Below are positions 25,268 to 34,219 of a stretch of 64,000 nucleotides of DNA, one piece after another. The position numbers and the translations under genes were made by a program. This DNA comes from Lachnospiraceae bacterium (GTDB lineage Bacteria; Bacillota; Clostridia; Lachnospirales; Lachnospiraceae), in the NCBI GenBank assembly GCA_021202635.1, contig JAJQCQ010000044.1, positions 1 to 64,000 on the forward strand, in the 5' to 3' direction. The notes under the pieces were generated by a model. It did not search any database, was not told the DNA's origin, and saw only the letters and a program-made list of their open reading frames with translations. Each line of letters begins with the position of its first letter. Within the stretch, counting starts at the first letter, position 1.

Positions 25268-26144
25268 TTTTCTCTCCCTCTTCCCCGCAAAGCGCTACAA
25301 ACAGCTTCTGCAAACTCACCTTCTGAACTGTCACGTCGCAATTCGTCACAAACGCCTCTCCCGGCTCTGTCAGAATCGTCACGCCTTTGCTGCGCCCCAG
25401 CCGCTCCGCATGGTGCTGCGTATAGCCTGCCGTCGCACGGTCGACCTCATCCTCGCGGCCGCTCACATACCAGGCGCATTCGAGCAGCTCCTCCGTATTC
25501 TCCTTCAGAAGGATGTTTCCCTCATCCAGCAGAATCACTTCCTCAAAAACATTCGCCGCCTCTTCGATTATGTGCGTGGATATCACAAACGTCCGTCCAC
25601 TCTCGGTGAATTCTTCCATCAACAGCCGGTAAAAGGTCTCACGGGCCACCACATCCAGCCCTGCCACCGGCTCATCCAGAATCGTAAACTCCGCCTTACT
25701 TGCAAGCGCCACCACGATCGTCACCATCGAAAGCATGCCTTTTGAAAGGCGGCTGATCCGTTTCTTCGTATCCAGCTGAAACTCCCGGACAAGTCTCTGC
25801 TCCATTTCCCCGTCCCAGTGCGGGAGAAAAAGAGAAGCGATCTTCAGATATTCCTTCACCTTCATACTGTTCGCGGTATTTCCTACCATCTGGTTCAGCT
25901 CTCTCGAAAAACAGATGTGTTCCAGCGCTGCCGGATTCTCCCAGACCGGTTCATTTCCAACTGTCACCGTTCCGGACGTCGCCGGATTCTGCGCGCTTAA
26001 GATTGATAACAGCGTCGTTTTTCCAGCCCCGTTCCTGCCAATAAGGCCGTAAATCTTCCCGGACTCCAGCTCCAGGTCAATGCCATGGAGCACCTCTTTC
26101 TTTCCATAGGATTTCACAATCTGTGATGCCTTAATGCTGCTCAT
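25251..26144 (-). CDS. ABC transporter ATP-binding protein (YtrB-like)
   Basis: A 297-residue ATPase. Walker A GRNGAGKTT is near residue 37, the signature reads RLSKGMLSMVTIVVALAS, Walker B FTILDEPVAGLD and H-loop ISTHIIEEA. LSKGM instead of LSGGQ is seen in YtrB-type and other export ATPases. The last 80 residues form a C-terminal domain (VSGREDEVDRATAGYTQ) found in this group. It lies between the GntR regulator and two permease genes in a compact operon. Confidence 0.9.
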   Translation of the reverse strand: MSSIKASQIVKSYGKKEVLHGIDLELESGKIYGLIGRNGAGKTTLLSILSAQNPATSGTVTVGNEPVWENPAALEHICFSRELNQMVGNTANSMKVKEYLKIASLFLPHWDGEMEQRLVREFQLDTKKRISRLSKGMLSMVTIVVALASKAEFTILDEPVAGLDVVARETFYRLLMEEFTESGRTFVISTHIIEEAANVFEEVILLDEGNILLKENTEELLECAWYVSGREDEVDRATAGYTQHHAERLGRSKGVTILTEPGEAFVTNCDVTVQKVSLQKLFVALCGEEGEKNDGKR

Positions 26145-26167
26145 ACCTTTCCTCCGTGTTCTCTCCT

Positions 26168-26530
26168 TTAAATTCCGGTCGCAATCATCGCGATCAGCTC
26201 TTCCTTCGTGATCCCCAGGCTCTTTGCCTCCGCCACCAGGCGCTTCACGTAGTCGTCGTAAAAATTCTGCTTCCGCTTCTCCATAATCTTTGCCTTCGCC
26301 CCCGTCGCGACGAACATCCCGATCCCCCTCTTTTTATAAAGAATCCCTTCGTCAACGAGCAGATTCACACCCTTAGCGGCAGTCGCCGGATTGATCGAAT
26401 AAGCCCGCGCCAGTTCATTCGTGCTCGGCACCCGCTCTTCTTCCAGAAGAATATCCCGCAGGATATCATTCTCGATCATCTCCCGTATCTGAATGTAAAT
26501 CGATTTTTCCTGTGAAAGGATTTCGTTCAC
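26168..26530 (-). CDS. GntR-family regulator, YtrA subfamily
   Basis: A 120-residue repressor with an N-terminal winged helix (IYIQIREMIENDIL, VPSTNELARAYSINPATAAKGVNLLVDEGILYKKRGIGMFV) and a short C-terminal tail of about 50 residues, as in YtrA. The GTG start (VNEILSQEKSIY) has AGGAAG at good spacing; the track start is 33 bp earlier and would contain that site. It heads the ABC operon and probably represses it through the palindrome at 26591-26614. Confidence 0.88.
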   Translation of the reverse strand: MNEILSQEKSIYIQIREMIENDILRDILLEEERVPSTNELARAYSINPATAAKGVNLLVDEGILYKKRGIGMFVATGAKAKIMEKRKQNFYDDYVKRLVAEAKSLGITKEELIAMIATGI

Positions 26531-26590
26531 ACACTCACTTCCTTTTCTGTGTCCTTCCTTCATTGCCTGGCACAGGTTGATTGGTTATTT

Positions 26591-26614
26591 GGTTAATTAC
26601 TTGTGTAACTAACC
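26591..26614. promoter_or_regulatory. Operator candidate for the GntR regulator
   Basis: GGTTAATTAC-TTGT-GTAACTAACC, 10-bp arms with one mismatch, directly overlapping the -10 box of the operon promoter. Confidence 0.6.
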
Positions 26615-26640
26615 TTAGCATGATTCCGCCTGTTTGTCAA
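26612..26640 (-). promoter_or_regulatory. Promoter of the GntR-ABC operon
   Basis: TTGACA and TAAGGT separated by 17 bp on the minus strand, with TGC before the -10 box. The start codon is about 80 bp downstream. Confidence 0.65.
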
Positions 26641-26707
26641 GCAGCAAAAAAGCATTCATCAAGAAACACGGTCCAAATTCGTATCTGGCAAATAGCAGAG
26701 AAACGAC

Positions 26708-27931
26708 CTATATCATCCAGATGGGAACAATATAGTTCTGAGAATTGACAGCAGAAAGCTCTGGACGCATACAAAGCACAGCGCCGGTTCCGCGTGGCAC
26801 AGTGCCTTTATCCAATATGGAAAACGCCCCCACTAGTTCACTGCCTGGATTCACAGACCGTTTAATCTCCAGCGGATGCAGCTGACCGTCGCTCTCCATC
26901 ACCATATCAATTTCATTGCTGCTCTTGTCCCGATAATACCAGAGCAGACAATCCTGTGCATTATTCTGATAACTCTTCAAAATTTCCAGAACCACATAAT
27001 TCTCCAGAATAGCACCATTCATTGCCCCGTTCTGCAAAATTTCAGGAGAGCTGTAACGGGTCAGGTACGCCACCAGTCCAGTATCAAAAAAATACATCTT
27101 CGGTGTTTTCACGGTCCTTTTCAGGAGATTGTTTGAATAAGGCCGGAGATAAAAAATAATATCAGACTTTTCCAGCACCTGCAGCCAGCGTTTCGTAGTA
27201 TCATCTGATACGCCCACATCCTGCGCAATGTCATGAATATTCAGCATTTGCCCAGCTCGGCAGGCCGCTGCGCGTATAAAATCCTGAAACAAAAGCTTAT
27301 CAGTCAGAGCCACCATCTCACTGACGTCCCTATCAATATAGGTTTGTAAATAGCTGGAATAGAACACATTACGGTCCGTATATTTTCCGCTCACATATCC
27401 AGGAAGCGATCCTTTCCAGATTCGTTGATAAATCCCTTCCAGGTTAACCGGCGCACCTGTATTCTTGCGTGCTTTCAAAGTCTTTATATCCACCGAGAAA
27501 GGTGTGGCGTCTCCCGAACCATAAACCTCATGCGCAGACAGGCTGGGCATGTGAAGCAAAGCCACCCGTCCTGCCAATGACTCCTGTGCCAGCTCCATCA
27601 TTTGGAACGCCTGCGATCCGGTCAGCCAGAAAGAACCCGGGGCAGCGCCATTATCAATAGCGATTTTAATATAAGAAAAAAGTTCGGGTGCATACTGAAC
27701 TTCATCAACCAAAACAGGCAGTTCGTGCATCTGAAGAAAAAGAGCAGGATCCTGTTTTGCCAGCTTCCGCTCTTCCATATCATCCAGTGTTACATAATTC
27801 CGCCCAACGGACATCAATTGCCGCAGGACCGTAGTCTTTCCAACCTGCCGCGGACCAGTAATCAGCAAACAGGCATATTCTTGAGAAAGGGAAAGGATTT
27901 TACTTTCTATATCTCTTTTTATATAATTCAT
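26708..27931 (-). CDS. AAA_14 / DUF4143 ATPase with nuclease-like C-terminus
   Basis: A 407-residue ATPase. Walker A GPRQVGKTT is near residue 27, Walker B LPVLVDEVQYAPEL near residue 80, and WLTGSQ is the sensor region. A winged helix (IHDIAQDVGVSDDTTKRWLQ) follows. The C-terminal DUF4143 contains NEIDMV and LEIKRS, the D...ExK spacing of PD-(D/E)xK nucleases. ATAGGAGGGCTCCTG precedes MNYIKRD, so the start is 90 bp inside the track ORF. The biological role of the family is unknown. It stands alone with its own promoter. Confidence 0.87.
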   Translation of the reverse strand: MNYIKRDIESKILSLSQEYACLLITGPRQVGKTTVLRQLMSVGRNYVTLDDMEERKLAKQDPALFLQMHELPVLVDEVQYAPELFSYIKIAIDNGAAPGSFWLTGSQAFQMMELAQESLAGRVALLHMPSLSAHEVYGSGDATPFSVDIKTLKARKNTGAPVNLEGIYQRIWKGSLPGYVSGKYTDRNVFYSSYLQTYIDRDVSEMVALTDKLLFQDFIRAAACRAGQMLNIHDIAQDVGVSDDTTKRWLQVLEKSDIIFYLRPYSNNLLKRTVKTPKMYFFDTGLVAYLTRYSSPEILQNGAMNGAILENYVVLEILKSYQNNAQDCLLWYYRDKSSNEIDMVMESDGQLHPLEIKRSVNPGSELVGAFSILDKGTVPRGTGAVLCMRPELSAVNSQNYIVPIWMI

Positions 27932-27943
27932 CAGGAGCCCTCC

Positions 27944-27980
27944 TATGGCCAAAATACGATCCAATCTTATTTTAGCCATA
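27944..27980. promoter_or_regulatory. Inverted repeat upstream of the DUF4143 ATPase
   Basis: TATGGCCAAAATA and TATTTTAGCCATA are 13-bp arms with one mismatch, 11 bp apart. It covers the predicted -10 box and initial transcribed region, so it is an operator candidate. Confidence 0.5.
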
Positions 27981-27996
27981 TTTTCGGATTTGTCAA
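27969..27996 (-). promoter_or_regulatory. Promoter of the DUF4143 ATPase gene
   Basis: TTGACA and TAAAAT with a 16-bp spacer on the minus strand, immediately after the end of the MalY-like gene. Confidence 0.6.
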
Positions 27997-28027
27997 GGTG
28001 ATTACAACACTCCCTCTTCATCCATTC

Positions 28028-29275
28028 TCACTGTTCACAATCCGGCCACGCACCCGTATTGTGGAATACCCATTGATCCAGACGCTCAAAAGCTTCTTTC
28101 ACCTTTGTAAGGGGAAGCGCCAGATTCATACGGATCGACCAGTCCCCATGAAACATTCTTCCATCCTGAACGGCAACGCCCACATTCCAGCATGCACGTT
28201 CCAGTTCGTCCATGGTTTTCCCATGTTTTTTGCACCACTTTTCGCAGTCGACGAACATCATATAGGTACCTTCCGGTTTAGATACTTCGACGTCTTCAAA
28301 GTGCTCCTGAATATAATCATATGCATAATTGATGTTACCGGATAAGGTTTCACACAGTTCATCCACCCACTGATATCCTTCCGGCCGGTACGCGCCGATC
28401 AGAGCGTGCATGGAAAGCACGTTCATTTCGTTATAATGCGGTTTACTGCTTTTCGCGACAATGCGGTCCCGCAAATATTTATTGTATATAATATGGTAAG
28501 ATCCCACGAGTCCCGCCAGATTAAAGGTTTTGCTTGGCGCATAAAAGGCTGCCGTCCGGTTGCGTGCGTCCTCGCTGACGCTCTGCGTCGGAATGTGCCG
28601 GTTCCCGTTCAGAATAATATCGGACCAGATTTCATCGGAAATGACGAGGCAATCATTGGCTTTATAAATCTCCATGGCCTGCTCAAGCTCCCATCTTTCC
28701 CAGACGCGTCCGCAGGGATTGTGAGGGCTGCAGAAAACAGCAACATGGATGTTGTTTGCCTTTATCTTTTGGTCCATATCTTCAAAATCCATCCTCCAGA
28801 TGCCATTCTCATCCTTCACCAATGGACTGTGCACAATCTTATAGCCATTGTTCTCAATGCTGTTCGTAAATCCGATATAAGTCGGGCTGTGCAGCAGAAC
28901 CGCGTCTCCCGGCGCTGCAAACGCGGTCAGCGCAGATATCACACCGCCCAGCACGCCGTTTTCATAACCAATACAGTCAGTTGTCAGCACGTTCGGGTCA
29001 CACCCGTTTCTCACCGTTTGCCATCGTATGATATCACGGTAATAGCTGGTCATCTCCGCTGAAAAATACCCAAACGCCGGATGCTTCGCCCTCTCTATAA
29101 TTGCCTCGCAGACCGTCGGCACCGTCGGAAAATTCATATCCGCCACCCACATCGGGATAGGATCGAACCCCTCCAGCGGTTTGTCCGGTGCAAACCCGGG
29201 CATCGTCCCAATCGCATCCACCGCAATCGAGTCCTTTCCATGCCGGTCCATGTATGTCGTAAAATCGTATTTCAT
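28028..29275 (-). CDS. MalY/PatB-family PLP-dependent aminotransferase-like C-S lyase
   Basis: Members cleave cystathionine or cysteine-type C-S bonds with pyridoxal phosphate. The N-terminus MKYDFTTYMDRHGKDSIAVD and PIPMWVADMNFPTVP is diagnostic of the MalY/PatB group. The substrate-binding turn is CSPHNPCGRVW, the cofactor aspartate is in VISDEIWSD and the Schiff-base lysine in YAPSKTFNLAGL near residue 242. Length 415 is slightly above the usual 390 because of a short C-terminal tail. The AGAGGAGGG site before the ATG is strong. It is a single gene between two ATPase genes. Confidence 0.9.
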   Translation of the reverse strand: MKYDFTTYMDRHGKDSIAVDAIGTMPGFAPDKPLEGFDPIPMWVADMNFPTVPTVCEAIIERAKHPAFGYFSAEMTSYYRDIIRWQTVRNGCDPNVLTTDCIGYENGVLGGVISALTAFAAPGDAVLLHSPTYIGFTNSIENNGYKIVHSPLVKDENGIWRMDFEDMDQKIKANNIHVAVFCSPHNPCGRVWERWELEQAMEIYKANDCLVISDEIWSDIILNGNRHIPTQSVSEDARNRTAAFYAPSKTFNLAGLVGSYHIIYNKYLRDRIVAKSSKPHYNEMNVLSMHALIGAYRPEGYQWVDELCETLSGNINYAYDYIQEHFEDVEVSKPEGTYMMFVDCEKWCKKHGKTMDELERACWNVGVAVQDGRMFHGDWSIRMNLALPLTKVKEAFERLDQWVFHNTGAWPDCEQ

Positions 29276-29476
29276 TTTGGCCCTCCTCTGATGACATCAT
29301 ATCATCACTGTTCTGTACCATTTGTTGTACACGCTATTTGACCGAAACAGCAGTTTCCTGTATTGTACCAAATAATCTCGTAATATGCAATTTTATCAAG
29401 TCCTTCCGCAAAACATTCGGTATAACACCGAAGCTATATCGGACACAGCAGTTAGCAAATAATTACTGTGCATAAG

Positions 29477-30895
29477 CTATCGATACAGATCCTCCAGCGA
29501 CAGCAGCAATACACTGCTGTCATTTTGCTCTGTAACCCAATCCGTATATCCACCCAGCGAGAAAAATAAATATTTTGTAACCCGATACTTTTCATAAATC
29601 AACGACGACCGCCGGAGCAATGTCTCATAAATGCCTTTGTCTATTTTCTCATTCTTAAATTTGCACTCCCCAATGACCGCCGTATGCTCCAGTTCTGAAA
29701 CAGCCACAACATCAATGTCAGCGGATTGCCGGATTTTCTTATTGTCTGAGTCAGAAATCGTTTCTGTTCCCCACCAGGTTCCCACGTTTGTGAGAAAACC
29801 GCCGTATGCTCCCAGAATCCCCTGCTCCAGCGTATAATATCGGCACATATCTTCAAAAACACTCCCCATGAACGCATGCAGCTTCGGCTTTACTGCCTTT
29901 TCATAATAAAGATCTCCATGTCCCATCTCAATCACGCTGGCCGCTTTTGGGATAAACTGATACCAGAATTGAAACATATGATCCTTTAAAACATACTGTG
30001 TTTTCTTCTTGTTTTTTTCTTCTGTAATGCACTTTCTTTTCTCAATCAAATCAATTTCCATCAGTCGTTCAAGGCAATAAAAAATGGTTGAATTGCTTTC
30101 CCCGACTTTCTGAGAAATACCATTTATGGTATTCACTCCAGATGCGACCTGTTCAATCACATTATTGATTAATGTCACATCAGAAAATTCCTGTGTGAGC
30201 AGATTTCTCGACTCATCATACAGATAACCATCCGTTCGGAAAAAGAGACGTTTCATATTATCATCAAGACTTTGCGTATCGTCAAGCATGGAAAGATACT
30301 TCGCTACCCCACCGGTAATGCCGTAACAAATTGCTTTTTCTTCTAATGAGTAATCTGGTACAAAAAGCGCAGCATCTCTATAATGAAAAGCCTCCAGCTT
30401 CATTTGAGAAGTTCTCCTGCCAAACAGGGGGCTTTTTTCACTTAATACTTTCTTCTCCATAAAGCTGAGTGTCGAACCACACAGAATAATCATGAGATTC
30501 CTATCTGCCCATTGTATATCAATATATTTCTGAAGAACGGAGAGAATCGCCTCATCTTTTTCCGCCCAATAAGGCAGTTCATCAATCACGAGAATCAACG
30601 GAGCTGTTCCCATTTTCCGCGTAATAAAATCAAAGACTGCTTCCTTCGTGGGAAAGGAAGCCTGTTCAAAAGCAGGGTCAAGAACCGAAACAACCTGTCC
30701 GGAGAACAATTCCAGATTTCTCTCTTTTCCTACTTTCGTTGCCGTGTAATAAATTGCTCTCTTGTCTTTGATAAATTCTGCTATCAAAGTAGATTTTCCG
30801 ATGCGTCTCCTTCCATAGATCACCGTCATCCGAAATCCAGATCGACTGTATAACTCGTTTAAACTGGCTAATTCCCTTTCCCTGGCTATAAACAT
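29477..30895 (-). CDS. Archaeal-type ATPase with DUF234 nuclease-like domain
   Basis: A 472-residue protein. The N-terminal ATPase (FIARERELASLNELY, Walker A YGRRRIGKSTL, Walker B LILVIDELPYW, sensor ILCGSTLSFME) is of the PF01637 type. A winged helix (INGISQKVGESNSTIFYCLERL) precedes the C-terminal DUF234, where ADIDVVAVSE and VIGECKFKNE give the D...ExK signature of restriction-endonuclease-like folds. AGGAGGAAGAAA precedes MFIARER, 33 bp inside the track ORF. Flanking sequence is visibly richer in A and T than neighbours, which may indicate transfer. Function unknown; a paralog with a changed nuclease motif is at 45915. Confidence 0.87.
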   Translation of the reverse strand: MFIARERELASLNELYSRSGFRMTVIYGRRRIGKSTLIAEFIKDKRAIYYTATKVGKERNLELFSGQVVSVLDPAFEQASFPTKEAVFDFITRKMGTAPLILVIDELPYWAEKDEAILSVLQKYIDIQWADRNLMIILCGSTLSFMEKKVLSEKSPLFGRRTSQMKLEAFHYRDAALFVPDYSLEEKAICYGITGGVAKYLSMLDDTQSLDDNMKRLFFRTDGYLYDESRNLLTQEFSDVTLINNVIEQVASGVNTINGISQKVGESNSTIFYCLERLMEIDLIEKRKCITEEKNKKKTQYVLKDHMFQFWYQFIPKAASVIEMGHGDLYYEKAVKPKLHAFMGSVFEDMCRYYTLEQGILGAYGGFLTNVGTWWGTETISDSDNKKIRQSADIDVVAVSELEHTAVIGECKFKNEKIDKGIYETLLRRSSLIYEKYRVTKYLFFSLGGYTDWVTEQNDSSVLLLSLEDLYR

Positions 30896-31135
30896 TTTCT
30901 TCCTCCTCACGCTGTTTTTCCGAACCATATCGCAATAATCTTATGTATTAAATATAATTTTATTAAAAATTATTTTATTAAAATCATTCTGAATTAAATA
31001 TAGCATATCTGCAGAAGCACTACAAGCATTTTTTCACTATGTTTTCCGTTCATTTTTCGATTGTATCTTCTTCCATTTTCTGCTATCATCAGCAGGGAGT
31101 TTTGTACGTATCATCACATGGAAAGGATTTTTCTC

Positions 31136-31738
31136 ATGATAAAAAACATCATTTTTGACATCGGCCGGGTTCTGATCGACTTTGACCCGGATACTTATAT
31201 GAAAGGCTTCGGCTTCGAGCCGGAAAAGGAGAAGCTGCTTCGCGAGACGGTGTTCGGCGGCTCCCTCTGGCGTGACCTGGACCGCGGTCTTAAGCCCATT
31301 CCCCAGATTCGGAAAGAACTGGTCTCCCTTGTCTCTCCGGAAGACCGGGAGGACGTTCTTTCCGTATTCGACCATGCAAATGGCACCATCCGCAAAAGAG
31401 AGTACACCATTCCGTGGATCCGCGAGCTGCAAGCTGACGGTTTTGAGACCTATTATCTCTCCAATTATTCCCTGTGGCTGATTGAGCGGACGCGGGATGC
31501 ACTCGATTTTCTGCCGCTGATGCGTAATGGACTGTTTTCCTACGAGGTCGGCCTGCTGAAACCCGAACCGGAAATCTTCCGTGCCTTTCTGGAACGCTGC
31601 CCCGAGGTCATACCGGACGAGTCCATATTCTTTGATGATTCTACGAAAAATGTAGAAGCAGCCTGCGCACTCGGATTTCACGGAATCGTCTTCGAAAGCC
31701 AGGCACAGGCCATGCGGGAGATGGAACTGCTTATATAA
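31136..31738 (+). CDS. HAD-family hydrolase (YihX-like phosphatase)
   Basis: A 200-residue phosphatase. Motif I is NIIFDIGRVLIDFDP, motif II YYLSNYS, motif III the lysine in GLLKPEPEIFRAFL, and motif IV SIFFDDSTKNVEAA. The DxG form of motif I is usual in the YihX-type subgroup, which dephosphorylates sugar phosphates and nucleotides. GGAAAGGA before MIKNIIF supports this start. It lies alone, divergent from the DUF234 ATPase; a hairpin CCGT-AAGTACA/TGTACTT-ACGG follows but lacks a T run. Confidence 0.87.
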   Translation: MIKNIIFDIGRVLIDFDPDTYMKGFGFEPEKEKLLRETVFGGSLWRDLDRGLKPIPQIRKELVSLVSPEDREDVLSVFDHANGTIRKREYTIPWIRELQADGFETYYLSNYSLWLIERTRDALDFLPLMRNGLFSYEVGLLKPEPEIFRAFLERCPEVIPDESIFFDDSTKNVEAACALGFHGIVFESQAQAMREMELLI

Positions 31739-31865
31739 AGACGCTCACCGTAAAGTACACGTTTTCCTATGTACTTCACGGCAAATTCGAGAGGTCATCC
31801 CAAACAGACAATCATTCTATAATAACGAACATCATTCCGTTTTTTATGAGAGGAGAATGTTGACA

Positions 31866-33230
31866 ATGAATACGAAAGACACGCAGCCGGCCAGCCGGCT
31901 GTTTTCGAACCACGATCTGCTGATTCTGATCCTGCCGCTCTTTCTGGAGCAGGCGCTGGCAATCACAGTCGGTATGGCGGACACCATGATGGTATCCAAC
32001 GCGGGCGAAGCCGCCGTCTCCGGCGTCTCGCTGGTCGATATGTTTAATAACCTGATTTTTGCTGTCCTGTCAGCGCTTGCGACCGGCGGCGCCGTGGTGA
32101 CTTCCCAGTTTCTTGGAGCCAAAAAAAGAGAGCAGGCCTGCCACTCGGTCATGCAGCTGATCGTATCTGCGCTGCTGATTACGGTGGTTCTCTCCGCTCT
32201 CATCCTCGCCGCCAGGGTCGGCATCATCCGCCTGTTTTTCGGCAGCATCGAGGAGGATGTATTTGAAGCGGCGCTGCTGTACATGACGATCTCCGTATTT
32301 TCCTATCCGTTCCTCGCCGTGTACAATTCCACCGCCGCGATCTTCCGGGTCATGAACCGCACCAGTGTCACCCTGAAGGTATCCATCGTCATGAACCTGA
32401 TCAATGTGGTCGGCAACGCCGTCGGCATCTTCGTCCTGCACGCGGGCGTCGTCGGTGTCGCGGTGCCATCCCTGCTCTCCCGCGCGTTTGCAGCGATTGT
32501 CCTCTATGTCCTCCTGCACAACCCGGACCTGGAAATCCACATCGATCCAGGCAAGTTCCGTTTCGACGGCGGCCTGATCCGCAAAATTTACTACATCGGC
32601 ATCCCCAGCGGCATTGAAAACGGAATCTTTCAGCTTGGGCGCGTGATCGTCGTCAGCATCATCTCCGGGTTCGGCACCGTCCAGATCGCCGCCAACGGAG
32701 TCGCGAACAGCCTGGACTCCATGGGCTGCATCGGCGGACAGGCCATGAACCTGGCCATAATCGCCGTCATCGGCCGCTGCGTCGGCGCCGGGGATGAAAA
32801 ACAAATCCGGTATTACACCAAAAAACTGATCCTGATCGCCTACGGTCTGACATTGCTGTGCAGCGGGTCGATCCTGGTATTTTTAAAACCGATCCTTACC
32901 CTCTATGGGCTGAGCGCGGAAACAACCTCCCTGGCATTTACCCTCGTCTGGATCCACGACGGCTTTGCCATCCTGCTGTGGCCGCTGGCCTTTACGTTTC
33001 CAAATATGCTCCGCGCCTGCAACGACGTGAAGTTTACTATGGGAATCTCCATCTTCTCCATGTTCGCCTTCCGCATCGTCCTAAGCGTCGTCCTCGGACA
33101 GCGAATGGGCTACGGCGCCATCGGCGTCTGGATCGGCATGGTCGTGGACTGGATTTTCCGGATCACCTGCTTTCTGCTGCGCTACCGTCAGGGGGCATGG
33201 CGGCGGCTGGCGCATCTGGAAACGGCGTAA
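31866..33230 (+). CDS. MATE-family efflux transporter
   Basis: A 454-residue inner-membrane antiporter with 12 predicted helices in two similar halves (LILILPLFLEQALAITVGMADTMMVS opens the first half; KIYYIGIPSGIENGIFQLGRVIVVS opens the second). MATE proteins export cationic drugs or metabolites with sodium or proton influx. GAGAGGAG is too close to the first ATG, so the ATG of MNTKDTQ was chosen. Its 3' end overlaps the convergent esterase gene by 43 bp. Confidence 0.88.
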   Translation: MNTKDTQPASRLFSNHDLLILILPLFLEQALAITVGMADTMMVSNAGEAAVSGVSLVDMFNNLIFAVLSALATGGAVVTSQFLGAKKREQACHSVMQLIVSALLITVVLSALILAARVGIIRLFFGSIEEDVFEAALLYMTISVFSYPFLAVYNSTAAIFRVMNRTSVTLKVSIVMNLINVVGNAVGIFVLHAGVVGVAVPSLLSRAFAAIVLYVLLHNPDLEIHIDPGKFRFDGGLIRKIYYIGIPSGIENGIFQLGRVIVVSIISGFGTVQIAANGVANSLDSMGCIGGQAMNLAIIAVIGRCVGAGDEKQIRYYTKKLILIAYGLTLLCSGSILVFLKPILTLYGLSAETTSLAFTLVWIHDGFAILLWPLAFTFPNMLRACNDVKFTMGISIFSMFAFRIVLSVVLGQRMGYGAIGVWIGMVVDWIFRITCFLLRYRQGAWRRLAHLETA

Positions 33231-34114
33231 GGATTTTCCGCCTGCCCAGACACCATCCTATACAGACACCGTTCCAGTGTCACATCCATGCGGTCATGGC
33301 CATATCCGGGCACGAATTCATACCCGATGTCCGTCACGCCCAGTTTCTCCGCGTGTTTCCGGAATTCCTTCACCTTTTCACAGCAGGAATCCTGATCGCC
33401 GCAGCAAAAGTACAAAGAGGGCAGTGTTCCGGACTTTGCCGCATCGTCAAAGCGCTCGATCGTACACTCCATGGAATCTACATAGTCGCGCACGGTCGGA
33501 TAGCGTGAAATCATATTGATCTCTTTTAACGTAATTCCATAAGCCGGATCGCCGAATTCTGTCGGAAATTTTCGGCGGTCTGCCATGGCTTCCTTCCGGA
33601 ATTCCTCGCCGCTGTAATCCAGGTAGGGTCTTAAAAACTCCGACTCGCGAATTGTACTCCCCAGCACACCGACCTGACCGAATTTCTCCGGCCGGTACAG
33701 GCCAAGCATCAGAGCCGCCGCGCCTCCCATGGAATAGCCCGCCAGATAATTGTCCTCCGGCTTCTGCGAGGCCGGGAACATCTGATAAATATAAGGCATC
33801 AGTTCCTCAAAAAGATAATCGGTAAACGGGAAGCCCGTGCCGAATTCCATATGATTCGCGAAGTCACTGTTCAATCCGTTCGGGATAACCACCATAACTT
33901 CCTTCCCCCGGAGCATCTGCTCCAGATGGGTACGATACATAAAATCCTCAATATCGCCGGTTGCACCGTGAAGCAGCCACAATACTGGGTATTTCTTCCC
34001 TTTGACGTAATAGTCCTCCGGCCGCTTTCCCATGCCCGGCTCCGGCAGAAGGATACCGACATGTGTATTCAGCATCAGTTTTCTGCTGCGCTGCCTTAAA
34101 ATAGTCTGATTCAT
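33188..34114 (-). CDS. Esterase-family alpha/beta hydrolase
   Basis: A 308-residue PF00756 esterase without signal peptide: YPVLWLLHGATGDIEDF (oxyanion region), NYLAGYSMGGAAALMLGL (nucleophile serine near residue 135), YFCCGDQDSCCE (acid) and GYGHDRMDV (histidine). GGAGATGGAAT precedes MNQTILRQRS, so the start lies 102 bp inside the track ORF. It is closely similar in plan to the next gene upstream, so the pair is a tandem duplication that has diverged. The C-terminus runs into the MATE gene on the other strand. Confidence 0.86.
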   Translation of the reverse strand: MNQTILRQRSRKLMLNTHVGILLPEPGMGKRPEDYYVKGKKYPVLWLLHGATGDIEDFMYRTHLEQMLRGKEVMVVIPNGLNSDFANHMEFGTGFPFTDYLFEELMPYIYQMFPASQKPEDNYLAGYSMGGAAALMLGLYRPEKFGQVGVLGSTIRESEFLRPYLDYSGEEFRKEAMADRRKFPTEFGDPAYGITLKEINMISRYPTVRDYVDSMECTIERFDDAAKSGTLPSLYFCCGDQDSCCEKVKEFRKHAEKLGVTDIGYEFVPGYGHDRMDVTLERCLYRMVSGQAENPYAVSRCASRRHAP

Positions 34115-34219
34115 ATTCCATCTCCATTCTGACAATATCGCAATCTGACAACAAACGCCCAGGTCTATTTTTTGTCCAATAAATCCGTCTAAACGATTGA
34201 TCGGACAAAGCAGCACCTG

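Noticed and set aside
30929-31060. Replication-origin or iteron-like AT-rich block with TTTTATTAAAA twice
   Set aside because: Only two units and no replication gene; more likely a promoter region of the DUF234 ATPase gene.
32070-32804. 244-residue minus-strand ORF, very rich in Asp, Gly and Ala
   Set aside because: Composition is typical of the antisense of a membrane protein; the MATE gene is the real one.
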